In this document: piece after piece, positions 34,445-43,663 of the stretch | Layout of the letters: each line of letters starts with the position of its first letter | Position numbering within the stretch: the stretch's first letter is position 1 | Assembly: GCA_964581385.1 (NCBI GenBank) | Contig: CAZOOK010000038.1 | Span: forward strand, 1 to 50,640 | Length of the DNA stretch: 50,640 nucleotides | Direction: 5' to 3' | Source of the DNA: CAZOOK01 sp964581385 | GTDB taxonomy: Bacteria; Pseudomonadota; Gammaproteobacteria; Nevskiales; Nevskiaceae | The notes under the pieces: generated by a model | The model's database searches: none | Told to the model about the DNA's origin: nothing | Seen by the model: the letters and a program-made list of their open reading frames with translations, nothing else | Translations under genes and position numbers: made by a program

Positions 34445-35517
34445 GCACGCCGCTCGCTACCTTTGCGTTGCCGTTTGGCACGGTACATCGCCTCGTCGGC
34501 GGTGCGCAACGCGTCGTAGGGGCTGATCCCCGGCATCGGATGAACGTGGCAGACACCAATACTCACCGCCAGTCCGCGCGAGCCGAATTCCAGCGCATCC
34601 TGAACCAGGCGATCCTCAAGCTCGCGGGCGCGCTGCGCCACCCATTCAACGTCGACGTCGTACCAGACCGCTGCGAATTCGTCTCCACCCAGACGTCCGG
34701 CGGCGTCGAACGGGCGCTGTGCAAGATCACGCAGAATCTCGGCCAGACGCACCAGGCTGCGATCGCCTTCCTCGTGTCCATAGTTGTCGTTCGTGGCCTT
34801 CATGTTGTCCATATCGGCGACCACCAATCCGATAGCAACACCGTCGCGCATCGCTTGGCGCCAAACCTTCTGCATGTGGCGATAGAACGCGCGGCGGTTC
34901 AGTAGATCGGTCAGGCTGTCGGAATAGGCGAGATCGCGCAGCTCATTGCGCAGCAGAAAGTTCGCGCGCGAAATGTAATCGAATCCGTAGAAACCGATGA
35001 TGCCGAGCAGATTGGCGGAGGCGACGAACACTACCTCATATCCCAGCATCGGTCGCGCCACCGGAAACTGGAACAACACCGTGATGAACGCGGCGGCGAT
35101 GAGGATCCCGCAGGTCAGCGCCTGGTACACCGTCAGACCCGATGCGAAATAGGCGCCGATCGTCACCAGCACGACGCCGTCGTCCGGAATCATGCGGCCG
35201 TTCTTCGCATTGACATAGATCAGACTGACAATCGACCAGCCGAACGCCACAACAGCGACGAACATCGCTCTGCGGAAATATTGTGCCAGCGATGAATGCA
35301 GCGACAGCAACGCCGGCACGGCGAGAACAAGCATCGCCACGATGAGCATCGCGCGCACTGAGGGTGTGAGAGCCGGTGTCGGCGAATATGCATCGACAAC
35401 CATGTAAAGCGCCGCCAGCAGTTCGGCCATCACCGCGATCCAGCGATAGCGGGCCTGGTGAGTCGGCAGCAACGATGACTGATAGCGGGTTTCGAGTTCG
35501 GGCAGGAAACGGAGCAT
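34441..35517 (-). CDS. Membrane-bound GGDEF diguanylate cyclase
   Basis: This 358-residue protein has about six hydrophobic segments in residues 25-200 (an integral-membrane sensor of MASE-like layout, not assigned to a named type) and a C-terminal GGDEF domain starting at DSLTDLLNRRAF. The active loop is a perfect GGDEF (about 276-280) with an RxxD inhibitory site (RPFD) five residues before it, so it should be an active, feedback-inhibited c-di-GMP synthase. ATG at 35517 is chosen; a TTG at 35640 would add 41 residues. It is the first gene of an operon with the deacetylase (4-base overlap) and the Pat-type acetyltransferase. Confidence 0.88.
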   Translation of the reverse strand: MLRFLPELETRYQSSLLPTHQARYRWIAVMAELLAALYMVVDAYSPTPALTPSVRAMLIVAMLVLAVPALLSLHSSLAQYFRRAMFVAVVAFGWSIVSLIYVNAKNGRMIPDDGVVLVTIGAYFASGLTVYQALTCGILIAAAFITVLFQFPVARPMLGYEVVFVASANLLGIIGFYGFDYISRANFLLRNELRDLAYSDSLTDLLNRRAFYRHMQKVWRQAMRDGVAIGLVVADMDNMKATNDNYGHEEGDRSLVRLAEILRDLAQRPFDAAGRLGGDEFAAVWYDVDVEWVAQRARELEDRLVQDALEFGSRGLAVSIGVCHVHPMPGISPYDALRTADEAMYRAKRQRKGSERRA

Positions 35518-35899
35518 CGAAAAGCCGATCCTGCGCTGCAGCGCAAAGATATTGCGGCTTTCGCCAGTCAGCTTCCGCCTGCGCGGGAACAGTTGCAGCA
35601 AGCTCGCCCCCAGTCCCTTCCAGCAATTCAAAGCCTGCAATCTACAGATTCCGTGTTTCCATCATAGCGCTGCCGAACGCGCCATTGAACATCCTTTTAA
35701 TTCTGTAGGAAATGGAACTCCATCACTCAAAACCACTCACCCAAGCCGGAACGCCGGAAAGGGAAACGCAGGGGCTCAAGCGAGCGCTTACCTTCCATTG
35801 GGCGATCGCTGTTCAGCACTATGCAACCGCAAACGGATAGCGCGCGCCACTCAGTCTGACGACGCGGTAGCCTCATAGGCTGGTCACCAAAACGTATCC
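35518..35899. other. Region between the membrane GGDEF gene and the ETF-QO gene
   Basis: No convincing gene is seen here. It should contain the promoter of the cyclase-deacetylase-acetyltransferase operon. A short inverted repeat, AGCCT-CAT-AGGCT (35869-35881), lies 19 bp past the ETF-QO stop but has no T-run. Confidence 0.35.
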
Positions 35900-37561
35900 T
35901 CAGAAATTGGAGTAGTTCGGTCCGCCGCCACCTTCCGGCGCAACCCAGTTGATGTTCTGCGCCGGATCCTTGATATCGCAGGTCTTGCAGTGAACGCAAT
36001 TCTGCGCGTTGATCTGGAAACGCTTGCCGCCATTGTCGGAGGCCACGACCTCATACACCCCGGCAGGACAGTAGCGCTGCGCCGGTTCGTCGTACATCGG
36101 CAGATTCTTTTGGATCGGGATAGTCGGATCGAGCAATTTGAGATGAACCGGCTGGTCCTCCTCGTGGTTCGTGCTCGACAGGAACACCGACGACAGCTTG
36201 TCGAAGCTGAGTTTGCCGTCCGGCTTCGGGTACTCGATAGGCTTGCTCTGCGATGCGGGTTTCAGTGTCGCGTAATCAGGCGTCCGGTCATGCAGCGTGA
36301 ACGGCAGCTTGCCGCGGAACCAGTTCTGATCGATATAAACGAACGCGGAACCGAAGAGCAGGCCCAGCTTGTGCATCCCTGGAGCGAAATTGCGATCGCG
36401 ATACAGCTCGTCATAGAGCCAGCTCGCCTTGAACTTTTCGACGTAGCCGCTTAGCTCATCACCGCCCACGTTGTGCGCCGATAGCGCCTCGACCACCGCA
36501 TCGGCCGCGAGCATGCCGGATTTCATCGCGGTGTGGCTGCCCTTGATCTTCGAGAAATTCATCGTGCCCAGATCGCAACCGATCAGAGCGCCGCCCGGAA
36601 ACACCATTTTGGGCAGAGAATTGAAACCGCCCTTGGCGATCGCGCGCGCGCCGTAGACCAGGCGCTTGCCGCCCTCGAGGTAGCGCTTGATGACGGGATG
36701 GTGCTTGAAGCGCTGGAATTCGTCGAACGGCGACAAATGGGGATTGCTGTACGAAAGATCCACGATCAGGCCAACGGAAACACGGTTGTCTTCGATGTGG
36801 TAGAGGAACGAGCCACCAATGGTGTCGTTGCTCAGCGGCCAGCCGGCACCATGGACAACCAACCCCTGCTCGTGCTTCGCCGGATCGATCTCCCAGAGTT
36901 CCTTGATGCCGATTCCGTAATGCTGTACGTCGGAATCCTTGTCGAGCTGATAGCGCTTAATCAGCTGCTTGGCGATGTGGCCGCGGCAACCTTCCGCGAA
37001 CAGCGTGTACTTCGCGCGCAATTCGATGCCGGGCGTGAAGATCCCTTCTTTGTGATGCCCCTCCCGGTCCACGCCGAGATCGCCGATAGTGACGCCGCGT
37101 ACGATGCCCTGGTCGTCGATGATCGGCGTCTGGGCCGCGAAACCTGGATAGATTTCGACACCGAGACCTTCCGCCTGAGTACCCAGCCAGCGGCACAGAT
37201 TGCCCAGCGAAATAATGTAATTGCCCTCGTTGTGCATGGTCCTCGGCACGAAGGGACCGGGCACCTTGATCGAGCTCTCCGCGCCGGTGAAGAAATAAAT
37301 CTCATCGCGCTTGACCGGCGTGTTCAGCGGCGCGCCGAGTTCCTTCCAGTTCGGGAATAACTCGTTCAGGGCGCGCGGCTCGAAGACCGCACCGGACACG
37401 ATATGCGCGCCGATTTCCGAGCCTTTTTCGACCAAGCACACGCTGATCTCCTTACCGGCTTCAGCCGCCTTCTGCTTGATGCGGCAGGCTGCAGCGAGTC
37501 CGGACGGACCGCCGCCGACAATGAGGACGTCATACTCCATTACATCGCGTTCTACAGACAT
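35900..37561 (-). CDS. Electron transfer flavoprotein-ubiquinone oxidoreductase
   Basis: This 553-residue FAD and 4Fe-4S protein passes electrons from ETF, reduced by acyl-CoA and other dehydrogenases, to membrane ubiquinone. The N-terminal FAD-binding motif is VGGGPSGLAAACRIKQKA (about 16-33). The C-terminal iron-sulfur ligands are Cys in YCPAGVYEV and the trio in NCVHCKTCDIKDP. Length matches the family (about 550). The etfA/etfB genes are not in the window. It stands alone between the GGDEF operon and carbonic anhydrase, all on the minus strand. Confidence 0.95.
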   Translation of the reverse strand: MSVERDVMEYDVLIVGGGPSGLAAACRIKQKAAEAGKEISVCLVEKGSEIGAHIVSGAVFEPRALNELFPNWKELGAPLNTPVKRDEIYFFTGAESSIKVPGPFVPRTMHNEGNYIISLGNLCRWLGTQAEGLGVEIYPGFAAQTPIIDDQGIVRGVTIGDLGVDREGHHKEGIFTPGIELRAKYTLFAEGCRGHIAKQLIKRYQLDKDSDVQHYGIGIKELWEIDPAKHEQGLVVHGAGWPLSNDTIGGSFLYHIEDNRVSVGLIVDLSYSNPHLSPFDEFQRFKHHPVIKRYLEGGKRLVYGARAIAKGGFNSLPKMVFPGGALIGCDLGTMNFSKIKGSHTAMKSGMLAADAVVEALSAHNVGGDELSGYVEKFKASWLYDELYRDRNFAPGMHKLGLLFGSAFVYIDQNWFRGKLPFTLHDRTPDYATLKPASQSKPIEYPKPDGKLSFDKLSSVFLSSTNHEEDQPVHLKLLDPTIPIQKNLPMYDEPAQRYCPAGVYEVVASDNGGKRFQINAQNCVHCKTCDIKDPAQNINWVAPEGGGGPNYSNF

Positions 37562-37650
37562 GGCAGGGGATCAGCGAGCGGTGGTTGAAGAGGGATATTC
37601 TAAAAGCCCGCGCGTGACAACGCGACCCGCGCGTGTCAGCAGGCCCGGAA

Positions 37651-38367
37651 TCAGCCGCGGGCGCGCGCCGCAACCAGCGCGGCAACCGCGTCATTGCGCA
37701 GGCGGGTCAAATTGGTCTGTGCGCCGATTTCGAGGCCGAGATCATTGACGTAGCCGTTCTTGAGCCCATAGACCCAGGCGTGAATCAATAACGGCTGCCC
37801 GCGACTCCACGCGTCTTGCACCGTCGGCAGGGCCGCGACATGAATCGCCTGCTCGATCGCATTGAGTTCACAGACAAAATCCTCGCGGTGGCGAAGATCG
37901 GTTTCACGCTCGATAAGCGGTTCGTGCTGCGATAGAACCTCGCGCACATGGGCAATCCAATGATCGGCAATGCCAATGCGACGCTGCTCGAGCGCGGCAT
38001 GCACGCCCGCACAGCCATAGTGGCCGGTGACGATGATGTGCTTGACTTTGAGCAGATCCACCGCGAACTGAATCACGGACACGCAGTTGAGGTCGGATTG
38101 CACCACCACATTGGCGATATTGCGATGCACGAACAGCTCGCCCGGCAGCAGTCCGACGATCTCGTTGGCCGGCACACGGCTGTCCGAACAACCGATCCAC
38201 AGGTATTCCGGGGCCTGCTGGCGGGCCAGACGCGGAAAGAAATCCGGGTCCCCGGCACTGACGCGCTGCGCCCATTCGCGATTGTTGATCAGCAGCTTTT
38301 CCAGAGAATTCACGTCCACTCCTGCGATGGTCCGCCGACCGGCCACCGTCTTCGTTGGTTCATTCAT
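37651..38367 (-). CDS. can: Beta-class carbonic anhydrase
   Basis: This 238-residue cytosolic zinc enzyme interconverts CO2 and bicarbonate. The zinc ligands Cys60, His116 and Cys119 and the Asp62-Arg64 dyad (GCSDSR, GHYGCAG) are all present; the pattern EYLWIGCSDSRVPANEI and FVHRNIANVV matches the Can type. Bicarbonate feeds carboxylases for fatty-acid, pyrimidine and arginine synthesis. The length is slightly above E. coli Can (220) because of an N-terminal extension of about 15 residues. Confidence 0.95.
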   Translation of the reverse strand: MNEPTKTVAGRRTIAGVDVNSLEKLLINNREWAQRVSAGDPDFFPRLARQQAPEYLWIGCSDSRVPANEIVGLLPGELFVHRNIANVVVQSDLNCVSVIQFAVDLLKVKHIIVTGHYGCAGVHAALEQRRIGIADHWIAHVREVLSQHEPLIERETDLRHREDFVCELNAIEQAIHVAALPTVQDAWSRGQPLLIHAWVYGLKNGYVNDLGLEIGAQTNLTRLRNDAVAALVAARARG

Positions 38368-38406
38368 ACCTAAGATACAGCAAGAATCGCGTCAGGCCGG
38401 CGGCTC

Positions 38407-38940
38407 TCATCCGCCTGGCAGTACCCCCACGCGCAATAGCATCGCAAGGACCGCCCCGGCGAACAAGCCGGCGACCGCGTCATCAAGCATGATGCCGAAG
38501 CCGCCGTGAACGCGCCGGTCCAGTATACGTATGGGCCAAGGCTTCCAGATATCAAAGAGCCTGAATAGCAGGAATGCAGCACCAAGCCCGATACAACGCG
38601 CGCGGAACGATGGCGCCGGTGCCCACAGCAGCGGCGCAGCGGTGATCAGAAAACCAATAATTTCGTCGAATACGATACCCCCATAGTCATGCACACCAAG
38701 CCGGCGCGCGCTGGCTCCGCACACAGCGCAACCGATTGCGAACAAGGCGGCCGTGGTGAATAAGTAGGTCACTACTCCGCACGGGGCAAGCAACCACCAG
38801 CATGGCAACCCGATCAGGGTGCCGAAGGTGCCGGGCGCGAAAGGCGCCAAGCCCGCACCCAGGCCGAACGCGAGGAAGTGTACCGGCGACGCAAACACCT
38901 CGCGCGCGCGCGGACGTGGCGAAGTCGCGCCTCCGCTCAT
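38407..38940 (-). CDS. pgpA: Phosphatidylglycerophosphatase A
   Basis: This 177-residue inner-membrane protein dephosphorylates phosphatidylglycerol-phosphate. Family features: GFGAG/GLAPFAPGTFGTLIG near residues 28-48, the acidic stretch HDYGGIVFDEIIGF (about 104-117), KPWPIRILDRRVHGGFGIMLDDAVAG (about 133-160) and three to four hydrophobic segments. Its ATG overlaps the thiL stop by four bases (ATGA), the common thiL-pgpA pair. Confidence 0.93.
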   Translation of the reverse strand: MSGGATSPRPRAREVFASPVHFLAFGLGAGLAPFAPGTFGTLIGLPCWWLLAPCGVVTYLFTTAALFAIGCAVCGASARRLGVHDYGGIVFDEIIGFLITAAPLLWAPAPSFRARCIGLGAAFLLFRLFDIWKPWPIRILDRRVHGGFGIMLDDAVAGLFAGAVLAMLLRVGVLPGG

Positions 38941-39902
38941 GAAAAATGCCTGTAACCCGTGCCTTGCCAGTCCACGTAGCGGCCGGATGCATCAATCCAG
39001 TGCAAGTCACGGACATCTTTGACACGGCCGATCTCGGTTAGTGGCACATCGAGCGCCGCGCGCGCGCGTTCGACCGCGTCCGACGGCAGACAGATGCAGA
39101 GTTCGTAATCGTCGCCGCCCACGGTTTGCAGCGACCAGCGATCTGCTCCGGCCGCCGCACGCTCCAGTGCTGGAGAGGCCGGTAGACGCTCCAGCCACAC
39201 ATCCGCGCCGACGCCGCTCGCATCGAGAATATGGCGAAGATCACCAGCGAGTCCGTCCGACAGATCGATTGCCGCGTGTGCCAGTCCGCGCAGTGCGATG
39301 CCGGCCGCAACGCGGGGCTGCGGCCGGTTGAGCCGTTCGATCAAATAGCGCGCGTCGCCGCTGACGTCACGCACGCCGGCGGACCCAGCGCTCCACAAGC
39401 GCAAACCGGCGGCGGCGTCGCCAAGCGTGCCGGTAACACAAACGGCATCCCCGGAACGCGCGCCGCGGCGGTTCAGCGCCTGCGCAGGAGGTGCAACGCC
39501 GATTGCGGTGATCGTGATTGACAGTGCGCCGCGCGTGGTGTCACCGCCGACCAGCGCGACGCGCTGCTGCCGCGCCAGCGCGCCTAGTCCGTCCGCGAAC
39601 TCCTTCAGCCACGCGGAATCCGCGGATGGCAGCGTCAACGCGAGTGTGAACCAACGCGGCTCGGCGGCTGCAGCAGCAAGATCGGAAAGATTCACCGCCA
39701 GCGCCTTCCAGCCGATGTCGAAAGGCGGGGCGTCTTCAGGGAAATGACGTCCGCAGATCAGCGTATCGGTTGTCACTGCCAGCGCTTCGTTGCCGGCAGC
39801 CTGTAATAGCGCGCAGTCATCGCCGATGCCGGCCAGCAAACCAGGCGCGGAGGGTGCCAGTGCGCCGAAATAGTTGCGGATCAGTTCGAATTCATTCACC
39901 AC
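38937..39902 (-). CDS. thiL: Thiamine-monophosphate kinase
   Basis: This 321-residue kinase makes thiamine diphosphate from thiamine monophosphate and ATP. Signatures: NEFELIRNYF at the start, the Gly-Asp-Asp-Cys-Ala ATP/metal motif (about 27-31), TTDTLICGRHF, GWKALAVNLSDLAA, GGDTTRGALSIT and IDLSDGLAGDL. The start is one of two successive GTG codons (39902 or 39899). In many Gammaproteobacteria thiL follows nusB; here nothing on the same strand precedes it. It is translationally coupled to pgpA. Confidence 0.94.
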   Translation of the reverse strand: MVNEFELIRNYFGALAPSAPGLLAGIGDDCALLQAAGNEALAVTTDTLICGRHFPEDAPPFDIGWKALAVNLSDLAAAAAEPRWFTLALTLPSADSAWLKEFADGLGALARQQRVALVGGDTTRGALSITITAIGVAPPAQALNRRGARSGDAVCVTGTLGDAAAGLRLWSAGSAGVRDVSGDARYLIERLNRPQPRVAAGIALRGLAHAAIDLSDGLAGDLRHILDASGVGADVWLERLPASPALERAAAGADRWSLQTVGGDDYELCICLPSDAVERARAALDVPLTEIGRVKDVRDLHWIDASGRYVDWQGTGYRHFS

Positions 39903-40107
39903 GAATATCCGATTTCATCCGCAGGTGAGAATTGGAAGGGCGTAGGCTGCCACGCGGCGCAGCGCCAATCCTTAATTGCGAGCCGAGCGGGCGACGAGGA
40001 CGCGAGCATACCGGCCCCGGCGGCGCGACTCAATGCGCGACCCTACCTGACACTGGAAATAGGCCCCGAGGGCAGCGTGCATCTTTCGCCGCCAGTGAGA
40101 CACGCAT

Positions 40108-40141
40108 AAAAAACGGCTGCGTCACGTAAATGACGCAGCCG
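40108..40141 (-). terminator. Rho-independent terminator of the glycoside hydrolase gene
   Basis: A perfect 11-bp stem (40131-40141 with 40114-40124, CGGCTGCGTCA) has a 6-base loop and, read on the minus strand, is followed by six T (40113-40108). It lies 57 bp past the stop of the glycoside hydrolase gene and is a textbook intrinsic terminator. On the other strand there is no T-run. Confidence 0.9.
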
Positions 40142-40198
40142 AATTGAACTGCTTGATTTAACGCGGGAGCGCATCGCCCCCACGCTGCAATTGCGCTG

Positions 40199-43100
40199 TT
40201 ACTGCATCTTGAGAACCGTCATGCTCCACGGCGGCAGGGAAACGGTCACGGTCGAACCCACCGTGCCCAGCGACTGGGAAACCGGTCCGGTCCATACGTT
40301 GTTCTTCGAGTCGTCGTATTGTTTCTTGCCATACGTCACGCTCGAAGCGCTGAATGACGTGCCAGACGCGTTGGAAACTCCAACGGTCACGCTCGTCGTT
40401 GCCGACTGATCCAGATTGAACAACATCAGTGCATAACCGGCACCCTGCGTCGCTGAGTAGACACGCACGTTCGGAAGCGACGAAGCAACCGTAGTGCTCA
40501 GCATGCTGTTTCCCGGAACCGCAAACTGCGACACCAGATTGGCCGCCTGCCCGTTCGGCAGAACCACGCCGTCCAGAATCGTCGGAGCGCCGGTGTTGCA
40601 ATTCGACCAGTTCGAAGAGATCTGATCGTAGCCGCCGAAATTCTGCCAGCCGTAAAGACTGGAGGAATTGTTGCCGCCGGAATTGCAGCCGCCGCCGTAA
40701 CCGAACCACCACGTCGCCATCTGCACGTTGTTGTTCAGCACCTCACCGAACGCCATACCCTCGAACAAGGCGTTGACGATCGACATGGTCTGCTTGCCCT
40801 GGTTGAAGGCGACCGAGTTGAACTCGCCGATCAGGATCGGCGTAGTCGCCGGCTTGCCCGCCTGCGTCAATTCGCTACGCACCGTGCTGATCGTGCTCTT
40901 CAGATCTGCAGGCGCTTGGTTCAGCAAGTAGCTGTCGGACTCCTGCCCGGGCTGCTGCGCATACCAGTGCAGCTCAACGAAATCGAAGGTGGAGAGCGGA
41001 AGCATGGTTTTATCCCAGGCATCCCAGTAGTCCCAGCCCGCGCCTTCGACGACCACACCAATCTGCGCGGTCGGATCCTGCGCCTTCATCTGCTTGTAGT
41101 ACCCGCTCGTGCCCGATACGGCATTGGCGTAAGTCGTACCATCCCACGGCTTCGTGTGCAGATCGTACTCCCAACCACCGAACACTTCGTTGCCGACCGT
41201 CCAATAATGGATGTTGTAGTTGTGGGCCTTGACATACGCCACCCACGCGGCAGCTTCCGCCGGATCACCACCACCGTTGCAGGTCTTGTTGGAACCGTAG
41301 TTGACGGTGATCGCCGCTTCGTAGTTGCCGGGCACCAAGATCAGGTTCACGAAATTATCGAACGTGCTGTTCGGATTCATGTACATGCCATTGCAGTACG
41401 AATTGTCCTGCCAATGGTAGGCATCCGAATTCGATCCGCCGGGCCAGCGTATGAAACGGGCGCCCGTGGCCTTCATAGCGGAAAGACTGCCGCCCTGAGT
41501 GATGTCGAAGAAACCGGCCATGTTGGTACCGGTCTGCCGCGACGAAATCGGCGCGATTTTCGTAGAGCCATCAACAACGATCTGCGCCGTGCTCGTGGTG
41601 TTTGTCACGGTCAGATTGGTCGTATTGCTGGCAGAGCCGCCGGCTCCAGTGCAAGCCAGCGTGTAAATCGGCGTACCCGTGACCGTCGGCGTCACGCTCT
41701 TGCTGCCGCTGGTGGCCAGCGAACCGCTCCACGCACCGCTCGCGGTGCAAGCGGTGGCATTCGTGCTTGACCAAGTCAGCGTCGACGATTTGCCCAGCGT
41801 GATCGATGCCGGGCTGGTCGCCAGACTGACCGTCGGCACTGCCGTAGCGTTCGTCACTGCCACACTGGCCGAACCGCTGGCGGAGCCACCGGCTCCGGTG
41901 CAGGTCAGGGTGTAAACCGGCGTACCCGTGGCCGTCGGTGTCATGCTCCAGCTACCGCTGGTAGCGAACGAGCCACTCCACGCACCGCTCGCGGTGCAGG
42001 AGGTTGCATTCGTCGTCGACCACAGCAGCGTGGCAGACTTGCCCAGCGTCATCGAAGTCGGGTTTGCAGAAAGACTGACGGTCGGCACTGCCGTGGTGTT
42101 CGTCACTGCCACACTGGCTGAACCCTTGGCGGAGCCACCGGCCCCGGTGCAGGTCAGCGTGTAAACCGGCGTACCCGTGGCCGTCGGCGTCACACTCCAG
42201 CTACCGCTGGTAGCGAACGAGCCACTCCACGCACCGCTCGCGGTGCAGGAGGTTGCATTCGTCGTCGACCACAGCAGCGTGGCAGACTTGCCCAGCGTCA
42301 TCGAAGTCGGGTTTGCAGAAAGACTGACGGTCGGCACTGCCGTGGTGTTCGTCACTGCCACACTGGCTGAACCCTTGGCGGAGCCACCGGCCCCGGTGCA
42401 GGTCAGCGTGTAAACCGGCGTACCCGTGGCCGTCGGCGTCACACTCCAGCTACCGCTGGTAGCGAACGAGCCACTCCACGCACCGCTCGCGGTGCAGGAG
42501 GTTGCATTCGTCGTCGACCACAGCAGCGTGGCAGACTTGCCCAGCGTCATCGAAGTCGGGTTTGCAGAAAGACTGACGGTCGGCACTGCCGTGGTGTTCG
42601 TCACTGCCACACTGGCTGAACCGCTGGCGGAGCCACCGGCTCCGGTGCAGGTCAGCGTGTAAACCGGTGTGCCCGCGGTTGTCGGCGTCACACTCCAGCT
42701 ACCGCTGGTGGCGAATGAACCGCTCCATGCGCCGCTCGCGGTGCAAGAGGTTGCATTCGTGGTCGACCACAGCAGCGTGGAAGACTTGCCCAGTGTGATC
42801 GATGTCGGACTGGCGGTGACACTGACCGTCGGCGCGGGCGCCATGACCGTCAGGTTCGTTGCGGTCGAAGTCGAGCCGTTCGAGCCCGTGCAGGTCACCG
42901 TATATTGCGGCGTACCCGTGGTTGAAGGGGTCACACTCTTGCTGCCACTGGTGGCCAGCGATCCGCTCCACGCACCGCCGGCGGTGCACGAGCTGACATT
43001 GCTGCTGGACCAGTTCAGAGTAGCCGATTTACCCAGCGTGATCGCAGTGGGATTGGCCGTAAGAGTCACTGCCTTGGAGGCAGTGGTGACCGTGAAACTA

Positions 43101-43663
43101 TCGGGGGATGAAGATACTTTTTGCGGATTGGATACGGAAACGCCATGGGCGCCGCTCTGCGCATCCGCTGGCACCGTCGCCTTGACCTGCGTATCGCTCA
43201 CAACCGTGAGCGCTGCGTCAGAGACGTTACCAATCTGAACCGCCGTCAACCCGGTAAAACCGGAACCCGTGATCGTCACAACCGTGCCGGCAGGACCGGA
43301 CGTCGGTGTGAAACTACCGATGCTCGGCTGTGCATAGGGCGTGCTCGTGACTTGCAGGCTCGCTGAACCCGCGACTGAACCACCGGCGCCGGTGCATGCG
43401 ATCGGATACTTATAAGTTCCAGCGGCAGTCGGTGTGACGGTGAGGCTGCTGCTCACCCCCAGCACTCCGCTCCATGCGCCGCCAGCGGCTTTGCAAAGCG
43501 TTGCATTCGCTGCATACCAACTCAGCGTAGCCGACTGACCCACCACGATGGATTTTGGACTGATCGTCAAATTTACTGTGGGCGCCGTTGCGGCGGGAAC
43601 GGCCGAAGCCTCGAAGATAAAAGGGGCAATTACAACACCCATAACTGCACGAAACTTGTCCAT
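40199..43663 (-). CDS. Secreted multi-domain glycoside hydrolase (GH-A clan, arabinofuranosidase-like) with Ig-like repeats
   Basis: This 1154-residue protein starts with a probable signal peptide (MDKFRAVMGVVIAPFIFEASA). Then come an Ig-like domain (about 28-108), an IPT/TIG domain (about 112-197), six more Ig-like domains of about 83 residues (about 200-690; each with one Cys pair, as in SCTASGAWSG and YTLTCTG), and a catalytic domain (about 690-1154). That domain has Arg-Trp-Pro-Gly-Gly, the acid/base candidate Glu826 in TVGNEVFGGW and the nucleophile candidate Glu947 in LIGEFNS, a layout close to GH51-type alpha-L-arabinofuranosidases; GH44 or other GH-A families are alternatives. The repeats probably form a stalk or bind polysaccharide. 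It ends with a strong terminator. Confidence 0.85.
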   Translation of the reverse strand: MDKFRAVMGVVIAPFIFEASAVPAATAPTVNLTISPKSIVVGQSATLSWYAANATLCKAAGGAWSGVLGVSSSLTVTPTAAGTYKYPIACTGAGGSVAGSASLQVTSTPYAQPSIGSFTPTSGPAGTVVTITGSGFTGLTAVQIGNVSDAALTVVSDTQVKATVPADAQSGAHGVSVSNPQKVSSSPDSFTVTTASKAVTLTANPTAITLGKSATLNWSSSNVSSCTAGGAWSGSLATSGSKSVTPSTTGTPQYTVTCTGSNGSTSTATNLTVMAPAPTVSVTASPTSITLGKSSTLLWSTTNATSCTASGAWSGSFATSGSWSVTPTTAGTPVYTLTCTGAGGSASGSASVAVTNTTAVPTVSLSANPTSMTLGKSATLLWSTTNATSCTASGAWSGSFATSGSWSVTPTATGTPVYTLTCTGAGGSAKGSASVAVTNTTAVPTVSLSANPTSMTLGKSATLLWSTTNATSCTASGAWSGSFATSGSWSVTPTATGTPVYTLTCTGAGGSAKGSASVAVTNTTAVPTVSLSANPTSMTLGKSATLLWSTTNATSCTASGAWSGSFATSGSWSMTPTATGTPVYTLTCTGAGGSASGSASVAVTNATAVPTVSLATSPASITLGKSSTLTWSSTNATACTASGAWSGSLATSGSKSVTPTVTGTPIYTLACTGAGGSASNTTNLTVTNTTSTAQIVVDGSTKIAPISSRQTGTNMAGFFDITQGGSLSAMKATGARFIRWPGGSNSDAYHWQDNSYCNGMYMNPNSTFDNFVNLILVPGNYEAAITVNYGSNKTCNGGGDPAEAAAWVAYVKAHNYNIHYWTVGNEVFGGWEYDLHTKPWDGTTYANAVSGTSGYYKQMKAQDPTAQIGVVVEGAGWDYWDAWDKTMLPLSTFDFVELHWYAQQPGQESDSYLLNQAPADLKSTISTVRSELTQAGKPATTPILIGEFNSVAFNQGKQTMSIVNALFEGMAFGEVLNNNVQMATWWFGYGGGCNSGGNNSSSLYGWQNFGGYDQISSNWSNCNTGAPTILDGVVLPNGQAANLVSQFAVPGNSMLSTTVASSLPNVRVYSATQGAGYALMLFNLDQSATTSVTVGVSNASGTSFSASSVTYGKKQYDDSKNNVWTGPVSQSLGTVGSTVTVSLPPWSMTVLKMQ
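41928..42674 (-). repeat. Three near-identical 249-bp tandem repeats inside the glycoside hydrolase gene
   Basis: Units begin at 41928, 42177 and 42426 with an exact 249-bp (83-codon) period. Units two and three are almost identical; unit one differs from them at a few bases (for example GGTGTCATG against GGCGTCACA). Flanking Ig-like units are clearly diverged. Keeping the reading frame, they can expand or contract by recombination, and they are also a risk for collapse in short-read assembly. Confidence 0.9.

Noticed and set aside
41928..42674. CRISPR array suspected from regular repeats
   Set aside because: The period is 249 bp with no unique spacers, and the repeats encode in-frame Ig-like domains.
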